A DNA stretch of 64,000 nucleotides from Acidobacteriota bacterium (GTDB lineage: Bacteria; Acidobacteriota; Terriglobia; Bryobacterales; Bryobacteraceae): contig JAFDVS010000108.1 of NCBI GenBank assembly GCA_018268935.1, positions 39,381-103,380 of the forward strand. Reading direction: 5' to 3'. Made by a program: the position numbers and the translations under genes. Below, one piece after another: positions 7,253-16,918 of the stretch; the first letter of the stretch is position 1, and each line of letters starts with the position of its first letter. The notes beneath the pieces are model-generated. The model worked only from the letters and a program-made list of their open reading frames with translations. It was not told where the DNA came from and made no database searches.

Positions 7253-8812
7253 CTACTGGGCGGATTTGTTCCCTTCCTTTTTACGGGCCTCGCGGTACTT
7301 TTCTGTTTGCGAGAGCGAGTGCCAGCCGGGAGCTTCGTGGCGATCGGCGATCATCCAGACGGCGGTGGCGACGGTGCGATTGACGCGGGCCATGTTGTCG
7401 TAGTCGATTTTTTCCCAGTGATCGCCGAGGCCGTGGTAATCGGGGAATTCGAAGGCGACGCAGAAGGTGTGGGCGGGGATGCCGGCGTTGGCGAAGGCTT
7501 GATTGTCACTGCGGGGGAAGAAGGCTTCGGAGTTTTCCTTGTTGTGGACGATTTCGACGTTGGTCAGTTTGCCGGCGAGTTGGAAGTAGTCGATGACTTC
7601 GGAGAAGGTGTAGCCGGTGGGGCTGAGGCGATTGATCTGCGGGCCTTCGGTGTCATCGGTGCGGCCCATGTGTTCGAGGTTGATGTTGGCCACGGTTTTG
7701 GCGAGGGGGAAGATGGGGTTGCGGGCGTAGTAGAAGGCTCCGAGCAAACCTTTCTCTTCGCCGAAGACGGTCATGAAGACGATGGTGCGTTTGGGGCGTT
7801 GTGGGAGCGCGGAGAACGCAGCGGCGAGTTCGAGGACGGAGGCGGCGCCGCTGGCGTCGTCGTTGGCGCCGTTGTAGATGCCGTCGCCATCAATGGGGGT
7901 TGTGGTTCCGATGTGGTCGTAGTGGGCGGTGACGAGGACGTAGGTATCTTTGAGTTGCGGGTCAGAGCCGGGGAGGATTCCGATTACGTTTTTGAGCGGG
8001 GCGGGGCGTTCGACGGGGTCGGGGAGTTGGAGGGAGAGCTGCGCTTCGGTCTGGCCGGAGGCAAGTGGGGTGAGCATGGCGGCGAGTTTGGCGGAGTGGA
8101 CGGCGCTCGGTTGAAAGAAGCCGCCTCGGCGGGAGGAGGGGGGCTTAGCCGGGTCAATCAACTGGCCGGTGGCGCCGGCGCCGCGTTCGGTGTCTTCGCG
8201 GATAGCGAGGATGAGGGCGGGCTTGAGGCGGCGGATGGCGCTATAGAGATCGGATGCGGCGCGCATGCGGTCACTGCGCTGTTCGCGGGGGAGGCTGAGG
8301 ATGGCGGCGCGGCTGGGTGTGAAGGCGAGGACAACTTTGCCTTCGAGGTAGTTTTCGGGGTGCTCTTTGAGTTTGGCGGTGTCGTCGAGACGGGCGAGGA
8401 AGACGGGCGCGTTGTGGACGTTGACTGGTTCGAGGGTGTTGATGGAGAGGTGCGAGCCGTCGAGTTCGATGGTGTCGCCGCCGTTGCGAACCTGGAGTTT
8501 CACGTTGTCGAGGGGGATTTGTTTATAGTTCCAGGGGGCGATTTGGAAATAGGATGTTGTGCCGGGAATGGTTTCGAGGCCGGCGCGGCGGAATTGGGCG
8601 GCGATGTATTCGGCGGCGATATCGAGGCCTGGGGAGGGAGTGTTGCGGCCTTCGAGGAGATCGGAGGCGAGGAAGGAGACGTGGCCTTTGAGGGCGTTGG
8701 GGGCGATGTGGGAGAAAGTGTCGTGGACGGGAGGGGGAATGGTGGCTTCGATGGGTGGGGCTGCGTGGAGAGAGGACAGCAGCAGTAGGCCCAGAAGGGG
8801 GAGGAATCGCAT
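7253..8812 (-). CDS. Secreted M28-family metallopeptidase
   Basis: 519 residues from ATG 8812, which begins a clear signal peptide (MRFLPLLGLLLLSSLHA). The central part (about 110-270) carries a protease-associated-like insert. The catalytic M28 domain follows, with metal ligands in TAHYDHIG, GANDDASG, the catalytic GEEKG, NLEHMG, and a late histidine in FPDYHGLGDHWE. Such enzymes are zinc aminopeptidases acting on peptides outside the inner membrane. Length is normal for the family. It is first in the operon with the ABC exporter and lipoprotein, which suggests a peptide-related process but does not prove it. Confidence 0.92.
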   Translation of the reverse strand: MRFLPLLGLLLLSSLHAAPPIEATIPPPVHDTFSHIAPNALKGHVSFLASDLLEGRNTPSPGLDIAAEYIAAQFRRAGLETIPGTTSYFQIAPWNYKQIPLDNVKLQVRNGGDTIELDGSHLSINTLEPVNVHNAPVFLARLDDTAKLKEHPENYLEGKVVLAFTPSRAAILSLPREQRSDRMRAASDLYSAIRRLKPALILAIREDTERGAGATGQLIDPAKPPSSRRGGFFQPSAVHSAKLAAMLTPLASGQTEAQLSLQLPDPVERPAPLKNVIGILPGSDPQLKDTYVLVTAHYDHIGTTTPIDGDGIYNGANDDASGAASVLELAAAFSALPQRPKRTIVFMTVFGEEKGLLGAFYYARNPIFPLAKTVANINLEHMGRTDDTEGPQINRLSPTGYTFSEVIDYFQLAGKLTNVEIVHNKENSEAFFPRSDNQAFANAGIPAHTFCVAFEFPDYHGLGDHWEKIDYDNMARVNRTVATAVWMIADRHEAPGWHSLSQTEKYREARKKEGNKSAQ

Positions 8813-8934
8813 GAATTCATCATAGCGTTTCCCTTCCGGTGTTCTTCGCGTCAGGGAATTGTCAAATTTTGCTTTGGTGAGTAACCAATGGGCTGTTGTT
8901 GGGTTCAATACGTCTATCGGTGCGATTCAATAGG

Positions 8935-10572
8935 ATGAAGCCGGGCGCGGGGGCGCTCCGTTTTGGAGCGCTGTGCGTCATTGTATGGACGTCCTGTTCG
9001 CTTTCGTCACGGAATGGCGTGGTGTTGCTGCCGGTGGTGACGGCGATGTATGCGGACGCCGTGGCGCCGGGGGCGATCCAGCGGGTGTGCGCGGAGGATG
9101 AATCGGATTTGCCGCGCTATTTCAGTGGGAGAGGACTGCCCTATTCCGCGGCGCTGGTGCGGACCATAGATGGGCGGCGTTGTCACATTTTTTATGAGCC
9201 GAGCGTGAGCGGGTTCCGGGCATCGCCGGAAGATGCAGCGGTGTCGGAGTTGGTGTTTGGGATCGACACGGCGGCGTTTTTGTCGCGGCGGGAGGCGGTG
9301 GTTGGGGATGGGTTGGACGTGATGAAGCAACTGCTGCGGTCGGTGGAGCGTCCACTGCAAGTGACGCTGGGGCTGGCGACGGAAGAAGACGAGGTGTATC
9401 GGGCGGCGTTGCGGTATCACTTTCCTGATTCGAAGCACCGGTTTGCGGTGCAGCATCATCCGGTGGAGGATTACAATCCATGGGCGCAGGATTACCTGAA
9501 GGCGGGGCGGGTTGGGGCGGAGAGGAAGATGCTGGTGACGAGGCAGGGATTTGAGGGAAGGCGATCGATGGGGGCGGAGATCCGGCCGTTGCTGGATGCG
9601 TATGCGGGGCCGCGGTATGCGCGGAGCAAGCTGTCGTGGGAAGGTGGCGATGTCCAGTTTGCGATGCATCCGCGGGAGCAGGGGAAGATGGTGATGTTTT
9701 ATGGGACGAGCGCGAAGCGGTATTGGGGCGATGGATTGACGCGGGAGGAGTTTGAGTATGTGATGCGGGTGGAGTTTGGAGCGGACATGGCGGTGTATAC
9801 GGGGGATCTGGCTCCGCATGTGGACTATCTCATGACGTTGCTGCCGGAGGCGCGGACGGCGCTGGTGTCCGAGCCGGTATGCGCGGACCGGGGATTGGCG
9901 AAGGCGGCGTTGGATGTTTTGCAGAAGCGATTTGGAGATGGCGTGCCGAGAGAAATCGCGGAACTGAGCGGGACGATGGCGGTGGAGTGGGTGGAGAAAG
10001 CGAAGCAGGCGCACCGTGGTTGGCGCAAGCGGGTGGACAAGGAGAAGGCGGCGAAGGTGGAGGCGTATTGGGCGGCGAACTGTCCGGGGGATGAGCGGCG
10101 GTGCTTGCAGAATGGGGGATTGCGGAAGATGGTGACGGAGCAACCGGAGGTGCTGCGGATGTGGGCGGAAGTGGCGGCGGAGGCGCAGACGGAGAGTTTG
10201 TTGGTGATGCGGCTGCTGGATATCGTGGATGCGCAATTGGCGGCGTGCGATGGGAGATACAGGCAGCGATTGGAGCAGGTGATTGGGATGTTGGGGCAGA
10301 TGGGGTTTCGAGTGGTGCGCGTGCCGGGGATACCGGGGAGCACGGATCCGATGTCGTATTGGACGGGGGTGAGTTATGTGAATGCGGCGGTGGTGGACAA
10401 GACGGTGTTTGTGCCGCGATTGGGATTGGGAGCGGTGGAGGATGGATGGATCGAGGGGATGCGGCGGGCGATGCCGGAAGGGTACGCGGTGGTGGGCGTG
10501 GATGCGCGGCTGTTGCTGTTGAAGAATGGCGGGGTGCATTGTGTGATGGCGTTTGGGCGGGAAGGGCGCTGA
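8935..10572 (+). CDS. Exported guanidino-modifying (agmatine/peptidylarginine deiminase-like) enzyme
   Basis: 545 residues from ATG 8935 (AGG just upstream). The N-terminal hydrophobic stretch ending WTSC suggests export, possibly as a lipoprotein, though W is unusual in a lipobox. I identify the superfamily from four ordered motifs of the amidinotransferase/deiminase fold: WAQD (183-186), EGGD (236-239), HVD (295-297) and GGVHC with the would-be catalytic Cys 536 close to the C-terminus. Agmatine deiminases place WxRD, GGN, GHxD and GGGxHC the same way. Between HVD and the last repeat lies about 140 extra residues rich in helices. It would hydrolyse arginine, agmatine or peptidyl-arginine to citrulline-type products. 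Substrate uncertain; not an ordinary family member. Confidence 0.68.
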   Translation: MKPGAGALRFGALCVIVWTSCSLSSRNGVVLLPVVTAMYADAVAPGAIQRVCAEDESDLPRYFSGRGLPYSAALVRTIDGRRCHIFYEPSVSGFRASPEDAAVSELVFGIDTAAFLSRREAVVGDGLDVMKQLLRSVERPLQVTLGLATEEDEVYRAALRYHFPDSKHRFAVQHHPVEDYNPWAQDYLKAGRVGAERKMLVTRQGFEGRRSMGAEIRPLLDAYAGPRYARSKLSWEGGDVQFAMHPREQGKMVMFYGTSAKRYWGDGLTREEFEYVMRVEFGADMAVYTGDLAPHVDYLMTLLPEARTALVSEPVCADRGLAKAALDVLQKRFGDGVPREIAELSGTMAVEWVEKAKQAHRGWRKRVDKEKAAKVEAYWAANCPGDERRCLQNGGLRKMVTEQPEVLRMWAEVAAEAQTESLLVMRLLDIVDAQLAACDGRYRQRLEQVIGMLGQMGFRVVRVPGIPGSTDPMSYWTGVSYVNAAVVDKTVFVPRLGLGAVEDGWIEGMRRAMPEGYAVVGVDARLLLLKNGGVHCVMAFGREGR

Positions 10573-10617
10573 GGACGGTTGAATTTGGCGCCGCGATTCG
10601 ATAAGATGCGCGGCAAT

Positions 10618-13600
10618 ATGAAACGCCTTCTAATCGCCAGCATTTTTGGCGTATCTACGTTGATTGCACAAAATGCCCAACTGCGAGGGTTGGTGACGGA
10701 TCCAACCGGTGCAGCGGTTCCCGGGGCAAATATTTCCTTATCTAATACCGCGACCGGGGTTGTCCGGGACACGGTGTCGAACGAACAGGGTATTTACCGG
10801 CTGCCGTTGCTGCAGCCAGGCAAGTACGAAATGCAGGTCAGCAAGGAAGGATTCAAGTCTGTCCAGCAGAAGAACATAGTGCTGCAGATCGACGATCTGG
10901 TAACGATTGACGTCCCGATGGAGGTGGGGGCGCAGAGCCAGAGCGTGACGGTGGCATCGGACATGCCGCTGCTGCGGAAGGACGATGCGCAGACCGGGCT
11001 GGTGATCGACAACAAGCGGATTCAGGAACTGCCGCAGTACAACCGGAATGCGCTGGCGTTTGCGACGCTGGCGCCGAACGTGAATGGGACGGCGGACCAG
11101 CAGGGGTATTCGACGGACTTCCGGATCAACGGCGGGCGCACGGCGAAGGCGGAATACATTATTGATGGGGTGGCGGTGACGACGGGCTACCGGCATGATG
11201 TGCCGCCATCGATACCGTCGATGGAGGCGGTGGGCGAGTTTAAGGTGATCACGAACGGGTTGTCGGCGGAGTACGGGCGGTTATCGGGCGGTGCGGTGAC
11301 GCTGGTGACGCGTGGGGGGACGAACGAGTATCACGGATCGGCGTACGAATTTTTCCGCAACGACAAGTTGAATGCGAACGATTGGAATTCGAACCGGTTC
11401 GGGCGGCCGAAGGGCGTGTTTCACGACAACGTGTTTGGCGGGTCGCTGGGCGGGCCGGTGTGGCTGCCGAAGGTGTACAAGGGGAAAGACCGGACGTTCT
11501 TCTTCCTGAACTATGAAGGGACACGGCGGAGGACGGGATCGAACGCGCAGTTGGCGAGCGTGCCGTCGGACCTGGAGCGGGAGGGCGACTTTTCGCAATC
11601 GCTGATTGACACGGGGCGGGCGGTGCAGATCAACGATCCGCTGACGTCGCGGGCCGAGGGCGGCCGTGTGGTGCGGACGCCATTTGCGGGAAACCGGCTG
11701 CCGGCATCGCGGATTGATCCGATTTCGAAGATATATATGGGCTTTTATCCGAAAGCGAACACGGCGCCGCGGCCGAATTCGTCGCACGATCAGAACTTTA
11801 TCGGATCGGCGACGACGCCGCTGGACAACAACCGGTGGACGGGGCGCCTGGATCAGAACTGGAGTTCGAAGCACAACAGCCATTTCACGCTCACGCAATT
11901 CGACGAATTCAGCGCGGGGCTGCGGTGGCTTTCGGCGCTGCAGCCGGTGACGACGAACGATACGAAGGCGTGGACAATGGCGTTCGATCATAACTATCTG
12001 TTCAGCCCGACGACGATTGTGAATCTGAAGCTGGGGGCAGTGCGGTCCATCGGATTCAGCGGCGCGCAGGTAGATGCGGATTCGGCGGGATGGAATCTGA
12101 CGCCGGAAGTGATCAACCTGATCGGGACGACGAAGAACCGGGTGCCGAGCTTAGGGACGGCCGATACGGTGACGGGAATCGGCGGCGGGAGCGTGACGGA
12201 CAACCGGGACACAATTTATTCGGGGATGGCATCGGTGCAGAAGCTGATGGGGCGGCACACGCTGAAGTTCGGCTACGAGCACAGGCGGTACTATTCGAAC
12301 ATCTACTCGGGCGGATCGTTTTCGACGGCGAGCATCCGGAGCGCGACGAGCCAGTACTTTGACGCGCCGAACAACGGGCAGGGGTCGGGGCTGGCGAGCT
12401 GGATGCTGGGCGTGGTGGGCGGCGGAAGCGGGACGCAGTTGGCGGGCCCGGCGTCGTTGCAGCCTTATCACGGGGTGTACATTCAGGACGACATCAAGGT
12501 GGCGAAGAACCTGACGATTAACGCCGGGTTGCGCTGGGATTACGAGACGCCGCGGACGGAACGTTACGACCGGCAGACGTTTTGGGATCGCGACTACAAG
12601 TGGCCGGTGAATGCGGCGGCGGGCTGGAACTGGAACACCGCACTGGCGCAAGCGCAGGCAGTGGGATCGAGCGCGCCGACACCGGAGTGGACGCAGAAGG
12701 GCATCTACGGGCGGGTGGCGTTGATGAATACGAAGGAATATCCGATGCGGACGATGCAGGACAAACAATTCGACCGGATCGGGCCGCGGTTGGGGGCGGC
12801 GTGGTCGGTGTCGCCGAAGACGGTGATCCGGGGCGGATACGGATTGATCTGGATGACGCTGACGGGGAGTTTCCATTTGAACGGGTCGCCATGGAATATC
12901 GGCTATGGCGATGCGGCGCGGCTGATTCAGGGCGGGACTCCGGACGGCGGGCTGACGTTTCCGCTGCGGTTCTCGAACCCGATGCCGGGTGGAGCGGGAC
13001 TGGTGCGATTGACGCGGGATATCGATGCACTGAACAAGTCGGTGATGGGGAACTGGTTCGTGTCGTCGGCGACGAACATCGCGCCGGGGTATGAGCATGC
13101 GTTCCATTTCGGAGTGCAGCGCGAGGTGGGTTCGGGATGGAAGGCGTGGCTGCTGGAAGTGAACTATACGGGGAACCTGGGGCGGAAGCTGCCGTATTAC
13201 CTGGGCACCGGGGAACACATTCTGCAGGATGCGTATCACAAGATCGGGCCGCTGGGATTGAAGCTGAACAACCAGGTGCAGAACCCGTATGTCGATTTCA
13301 TTCCGCAGTTCACGGGGATGGGATCGGCGACGATTCCGTTTGGGCGGCTGTTCCAGAACAATCCGCTGTGGACGGAGATCTGGACGTTGGGTGAGCCGCT
13401 GGGGCGGTCGAATTATCATGCCGGATACGTGCAGGCGGAGCACCGCTTTTCGGGCGGATATGGATTCCTGGTGAACTACACGTTTTCGAAGCTGTTGAAC
13501 GATGTGGGCTCCTATGATGGGTCATTCAGCATGCCGTATCCGCAGGCGGGGTTGCCGGTGTCGAGCACGTATGGCGTGGCGACGACGGACATCACGCACA

Positions 13601-14205
13601 AGCTGCTGTTCAACTACAGTGTGGATCTGCCGTTTGGGAAGGGGCGGCGTTATTTGAGCGCGCCCGCGGGGATTGGCGCCAACGTGGTGGATCATGCGGT
13701 AGGCGGATGGACGCTGGCGGGGACGACGACGATCCGCGGTGGAGTGCCGGTGACGGTGCGGACGCCATCGAACACGGTGGGCGGGCTGGGATCGAACTGG
13801 TACAACATCGGGCATGGGCGTGATTCGCAGCCGGTGTTGACGGGTGTTCCGTTCATCAATGGAGTGAGCGGGCACACGGCGATGGAGGGCGCCGGCGGGT
13901 TCCGGCCGTACTTCAATCCAGATGGATTCCGGGTGGTGCGGGACTTCGAGATTGGGGACGCGCCATCGACGTTTCCGAACTTCCGCGGGCCTGGGTTTTC
14001 GCAGTGGGATTTATCGCTGTTGAAGAGTTTCCGGCTGAAATCGGAGAGCCGGTCGCTGCAGCTTCGGATGGAGGCGCAGAATCTGTTCAACAAGATGAAT
14101 CCGGGGAATCCGGGGAATGCGATTTTGTCGCGGACGTTTGGAGTGATCACGGGGCAACAGGGAGCGCCGCGGCGGATTATGGTGGCGGCGAAGTTTTACT
14201 TCTGA
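10618..14205 (+). CDS. TonB-dependent-receptor-like outer membrane protein, Oar type
   Basis: 1195 residues. ATG 10618 starts a signal peptide (MKRLLIASIFGVSTLIAQ). Residues ~20-100 form a carboxypeptidase-regulatory-like beta-sandwich (LRGLVTDPTGAAVPGANISL ... GIYRLPLLQPGKYEMQVSKEGF). A plug-like domain follows (RINGGRTAKAEYIIDGVAV, GGAVTLVTRGGTNEYHGS), then a long beta-barrel that ends in the terminal aromatic FYF, as in outer membrane proteins. The family is much expanded in Acidobacteriota and is thought to bind or take up polymers. No TonB box was recognised. A terminator follows at 14226. Confidence 0.93.
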   Translation: MKRLLIASIFGVSTLIAQNAQLRGLVTDPTGAAVPGANISLSNTATGVVRDTVSNEQGIYRLPLLQPGKYEMQVSKEGFKSVQQKNIVLQIDDLVTIDVPMEVGAQSQSVTVASDMPLLRKDDAQTGLVIDNKRIQELPQYNRNALAFATLAPNVNGTADQQGYSTDFRINGGRTAKAEYIIDGVAVTTGYRHDVPPSIPSMEAVGEFKVITNGLSAEYGRLSGGAVTLVTRGGTNEYHGSAYEFFRNDKLNANDWNSNRFGRPKGVFHDNVFGGSLGGPVWLPKVYKGKDRTFFFLNYEGTRRRTGSNAQLASVPSDLEREGDFSQSLIDTGRAVQINDPLTSRAEGGRVVRTPFAGNRLPASRIDPISKIYMGFYPKANTAPRPNSSHDQNFIGSATTPLDNNRWTGRLDQNWSSKHNSHFTLTQFDEFSAGLRWLSALQPVTTNDTKAWTMAFDHNYLFSPTTIVNLKLGAVRSIGFSGAQVDADSAGWNLTPEVINLIGTTKNRVPSLGTADTVTGIGGGSVTDNRDTIYSGMASVQKLMGRHTLKFGYEHRRYYSNIYSGGSFSTASIRSATSQYFDAPNNGQGSGLASWMLGVVGGGSGTQLAGPASLQPYHGVYIQDDIKVAKNLTINAGLRWDYETPRTERYDRQTFWDRDYKWPVNAAAGWNWNTALAQAQAVGSSAPTPEWTQKGIYGRVALMNTKEYPMRTMQDKQFDRIGPRLGAAWSVSPKTVIRGGYGLIWMTLTGSFHLNGSPWNIGYGDAARLIQGGTPDGGLTFPLRFSNPMPGGAGLVRLTRDIDALNKSVMGNWFVSSATNIAPGYEHAFHFGVQREVGSGWKAWLLEVNYTGNLGRKLPYYLGTGEHILQDAYHKIGPLGLKLNNQVQNPYVDFIPQFTGMGSATIPFGRLFQNNPLWTEIWTLGEPLGRSNYHAGYVQAEHRFSGGYGFLVNYTFSKLLNDVGSYDGSFSMPYPQAGLPVSSTYGVATTDITHKLLFNYSVDLPFGKGRRYLSAPAGIGANVVDHAVGGWTLAGTTTIRGGVPVTVRTPSNTVGGLGSNWYNIGHGRDSQPVLTGVPFINGVSGHTAMEGAGGFRPYFNPDGFRVVRDFEIGDAPSTFPNFRGPGFSQWDLSLLKSFRLKSESRSLQLRMEAQNLFNKMNPGNPGNAILSRTFGVITGQQGAPRRIMVAAKFYF

Positions 14206-14542
14206 GCGTGCCGTTGGAATGAGGGAAAGCGGCTGGGGAGTTCCTGGCCGCTTTTACTTTTGAGGGACTTGACGGTGAGTTGCGGAAAACATGATTTCTC
14301 GCAAAGGCCGCAAAGGCGGAAAGAAGACGCGGGATGCTTGGGCGATGAAGATGAGGTTCCTACATTGCTGGCCACGCCACCGGGCACAGCGCTTTTGAGG
14401 GGCAGGCGCAAAACGGAGCCCGCCCGCGCCTTGATGCGGACGCGTGTTCCTTCGGTATTGTCGGCGCGGAGCGTGTCCTTAGCGCTTTTGGGCAAGTGGG
14501 GGTAACGGTTGGGTGCGGGATACGTCGGTATGATTAGTGGAA
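14206..14542. other. Intergenic region without a recognised gene
   Basis: 337 bases. It begins with the terminator at 14226-14255. Near 14300 it contains a GCAAAGGCCGCAAAGGCGGAAAG tract of a kind I have seen in unrelated genomes. The rest looks non-coding; no open frame here has the codon pattern of its neighbours. The promoter of the next gene should lie near its right end but I cannot point to clear elements. Confidence 0.5.
14226..14260 (+). terminator. Rho-independent terminator after the receptor gene
   Basis: Stem AAAGCGGC (14226-14233) pairs with GCCGCTTT (14247-14254) across a 13-base loop, followed by TTACTTTT. It stands 20 bases after the stop codon at 14205. Confidence 0.8.
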
Positions 14543-16231
14543 ATGTATCTTGTGAGACTGGTGTGCGGCGCGGCAGCGGTGACGGCGCTATTGATGGGGC
14601 AGGCGCGTCCGGAAGGGCCGGTGGGGCGTGGACGCGGGCCGTCGCGACCGGCGGTGGTGGCGGATCCGAATGCGAAGCCGGGGCGTGTGGAAGGGCGGGT
14701 GGTGAACGCTAAGACAGGTGAGCCGATGCGGAAGGCGACGGTGAGTTTGGGTGGGGGAGGGCCGCGCGGCGGATCGCCACGAGCGGTGATGACGGAAGCG
14801 GATGGACGGTTTGTGTTTGAGGCGGTGGAGCCGGGGAGCTATCAACTGGCGGCGGAACGCACGGGGTATTTGCGGGCGACGTATTCGGCATCAAAGAGCA
14901 GCCGGAGTACGGGCGTGAGTGTGGCGAGCGGGCAGAGTGTGACGGGGTTGGAATTGAAGATGATGCCGCATGGGGTGCTGGCGGGCAAGATTGTGGATGC
15001 CGATGGAGAGCCGCTGCAGGGTGTGCAGATATCGGCGATCCGGGTGAATTCGCTGGGCGGGAAGTTGCGGGCGGCGCCGGTGGAGTTCGGGTCGACGAAT
15101 GATCTGGGTGAGTACCGTGTGTATCGCTTGCCGGCGGGGCGTTACTATTTGATGGCGTCGCGGAGCCGGCGGGCCGGGCCTGAGGAGAAGGGACGCGATG
15201 GATTGCGGGAGTCGTATGTGGATACGTACTTCCCTGGAGCGACGGAGATGAGTGGTGCAACGGTGTTGGAATTGGGAGCGGGGCAGGAGCTTGGCGGGCT
15301 GACGTTTCCACTGCGGAGGACTCCGGTCTACCGGGTGAGCGGCAAGGTGGTGAATCAGCCGGCCGGCGTGCGGATGACGTCGCTGCGGGTGTTTCTGCGC
15401 GGCGGGGATCGGGATACGTTGCAGATGGTGGGGCCGGGATTGAGCGGCGGCGTGCGGGAGGATGGACGCTTCGCGATTGATGGAGTGCAGCCTGGACAGT
15501 ATGTGCTGTCGTCGCTGGCGATGGATCGCGAGCCGGTGAATCTGGGGAGCCTGCGATTGACGGTGGGGACAAGCGATGTGGATGAAGTGACGTTTCCTTT
15601 GGGTGAGCCGGTGACGGTGACCGGCACGGTGCGGATGGAGAGCGGAGAATTGCTGGCGGCCGGGTCGGCCCGGGTGCAACTGGCGGTGACGAATCCGATG
15701 TTCGGTGCTAGGAAAGAAACGCAGTTGAAGGCGGACGGAACGTTCCGCATCGAGCGTGCGTCGCGGGAAACGGCGTATGTGACGATTGCCGGATTGGCGG
15801 CAGGGAATTGGATCAAGTCCGTGAAGATGGGAGGACAGGAACTGGCATTGGGGCTGGTGGATTTGGGGAGCGGCGGGGGATTGATGCAGCTCGAGGTGGT
15901 GGTTAGCGATAGGGTGGGTGTGGTGGAAGGGGTGGTGAGCGTGGATGGGAAGGCGGCGAGTGAAGGGATGGTGACGCTGGCGCCGGAGCCGTATCCGGTG
16001 GGGCGCGCGGACCTGGTGCGGACGGCGACGATCGGCGAAGACGGAGGGTTCCGGTTGGATGGAGTGCCGCCGGGGGATTACCGGGTGTATGCGTGGGAAG
16101 CGATGGAGCGCGAGATGTACACGGATCCGGAATTGTTGAAGAAGTTCGAGGCCGCGTCGGTGAAGGTGAGTGTGAAGGAGAATGCGACGGCGCGGGCGGA
16201 GTTGAAGGTATCGCGCGCGGGTCAGCCTTGA
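14543..16231 (+). CDS. Secreted protein with repeated carboxypeptidase-regulatory-like domains
   Basis: 562 residues from ATG 14543 (GTG 14537 is in frame two codons earlier). After a signal peptide ending near GQA, at least three or four Ig-like beta-sandwich modules are visible: KPGRVEGRVVNAKTGEPMRKATVSL, GVLAGKIVDADGEPLQGVQI, YRVSGKVVNQPAG, and GVVEGVVSVDGKAASEGMV, each ending in a FxFxxVxPGxY-type strand (FVFEAVEPGSYQL, FRLDGVPPGDYRVY). These modules are structural or carbohydrate-binding, with no catalytic residues seen. Its 3' end overlaps the convergent sigma-factor gene by 10 bases. Confidence 0.85.
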   Translation: MYLVRLVCGAAAVTALLMGQARPEGPVGRGRGPSRPAVVADPNAKPGRVEGRVVNAKTGEPMRKATVSLGGGGPRGGSPRAVMTEADGRFVFEAVEPGSYQLAAERTGYLRATYSASKSSRSTGVSVASGQSVTGLELKMMPHGVLAGKIVDADGEPLQGVQISAIRVNSLGGKLRAAPVEFGSTNDLGEYRVYRLPAGRYYLMASRSRRAGPEEKGRDGLRESYVDTYFPGATEMSGATVLELGAGQELGGLTFPLRRTPVYRVSGKVVNQPAGVRMTSLRVFLRGGDRDTLQMVGPGLSGGVREDGRFAIDGVQPGQYVLSSLAMDREPVNLGSLRLTVGTSDVDEVTFPLGEPVTVTGTVRMESGELLAAGSARVQLAVTNPMFGARKETQLKADGTFRIERASRETAYVTIAGLAAGNWIKSVKMGGQELALGLVDLGSGGGLMQLEVVVSDRVGVVEGVVSVDGKAASEGMVTLAPEPYPVGRADLVRTATIGEDGGFRLDGVPPGDYRVYAWEAMEREMYTDPELLKKFEAASVKVSVKENATARAELKVSRAGQP

Positions 16232-16806
16232 AGTGATCCGCGCAGGGCGGAGTGGGTACGGAAGAGGATGGACTTGACGGCGGAGACGGAGCAATCGAGG
16301 CGGCGGGCGATCTCGCGGTATTCGCAGCCTTCGTACTTGTGGAGGATGACGGCGGCTTTCTGGCGTTCGGGGAGGGAATTGATGATGTGGGCGACGCGGG
16401 CGTGGCGCTCGTGTTCGAGGAGGAGCTTTTCGGGGGTGGGGGTGTAATCGGCGGTGAAGCGGTGGAGGGCTTTGGGGGAAAGGGCGCTGATGTCCTGATG
16501 GAGGCGGCGCTGGCGCTTGATCCATTTGCGGGCGTGATTGGCGGCGATGCAGTAGAGCCAGGTGGTGAATTCGGCGGCGGGTTCGTAGGTGTGGCGGGCG
16601 AGGTAGACGCGGAGGAAGACTTCCTGGGCGAGTTCCTGGGCGACGGCTTTGTCGGCGACCATGCGGGAGATGAATTGAACGAGCTTGCGCTCATGGCGGG
16701 CGACGAGAGTGCTCATTTCATCGTCGGCTCCGGACTTGAGGCGGAGCATGCTGCGGACATCATCGGAGAAGGTAACGGTGGTGTCCGATGGGCAGGAGAA
16801 TTGCAT
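16222..16806 (-). CDS. ECF-type RNA polymerase sigma factor (paralogue A)
   Basis: 194 residues from ATG 16806. Region 2 shows ELAQEVFLRVYLARHTY and FTTWLYCIAANHARKWIKRQRR. Region 4 shows INSLPERQKAAVILHKYEGCEYREIARRLDCSVSAVKSILFRTHSAL. These give -10 and -35 recognition. The 40-residue linker carries SALSPKALHRF, shared with paralogue B at 23420-23995 (STVSPRALHRY). No anti-sigma gene is adjacent. Upstream, a TGTAAAG-N3-TGTTAAG direct repeat at 16860-16876 may be a regulator site. It is convergent with the gene at 14543-16231. Confidence 0.93.
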   Translation of the reverse strand: MQFSCPSDTTVTFSDDVRSMLRLKSGADDEMSTLVARHERKLVQFISRMVADKAVAQELAQEVFLRVYLARHTYEPAAEFTTWLYCIAANHARKWIKRQRRLHQDISALSPKALHRFTADYTPTPEKLLLEHERHARVAHIINSLPERQKAAVILHKYEGCEYREIARRLDCSVSAVKSILFRTHSALRGSLQG

Positions 16807-16859
16807 CACTGCTTATGATGAGGCATGGATGAGAGCGTGTCGCGGTTTGGGGTGGGGTT

Positions 16860-16876
16860 CTTAACAATTCTTTACA
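16860..16876 (-). promoter_or_regulatory. TGTWAAG direct repeat upstream of ECF sigma factor A
   Basis: Read toward the sigma gene, TGTAAAG-AAT-TGTTAAG, period 10 bp, 53 bases before ATG 16806. Almost the same 17-mer (one mismatch) precedes sigma factor B. OmpR/PhoB-class regulators bind head-to-tail repeats of this size. Confidence 0.5.
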
Positions 16877-16918
16877 GAAGTGGCGGCAGGCTACTGAAGG
16901 GTGGCGGGCGGGTCAGCG

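Noticed and set aside
7121..8788. Plus-strand open frame of 555 codons
   Set aside because: It runs opposite the M28 peptidase and ABC ATPase. Its translation is a low-complexity string of G, E, V and D, as expected for the complement of high-GC genes.
14260..14505. Small gene of 81 codons in the gap after the first receptor
   Set aside because: It starts in the terminator region, has no RBS and no conserved look. It is treated as intergenic.
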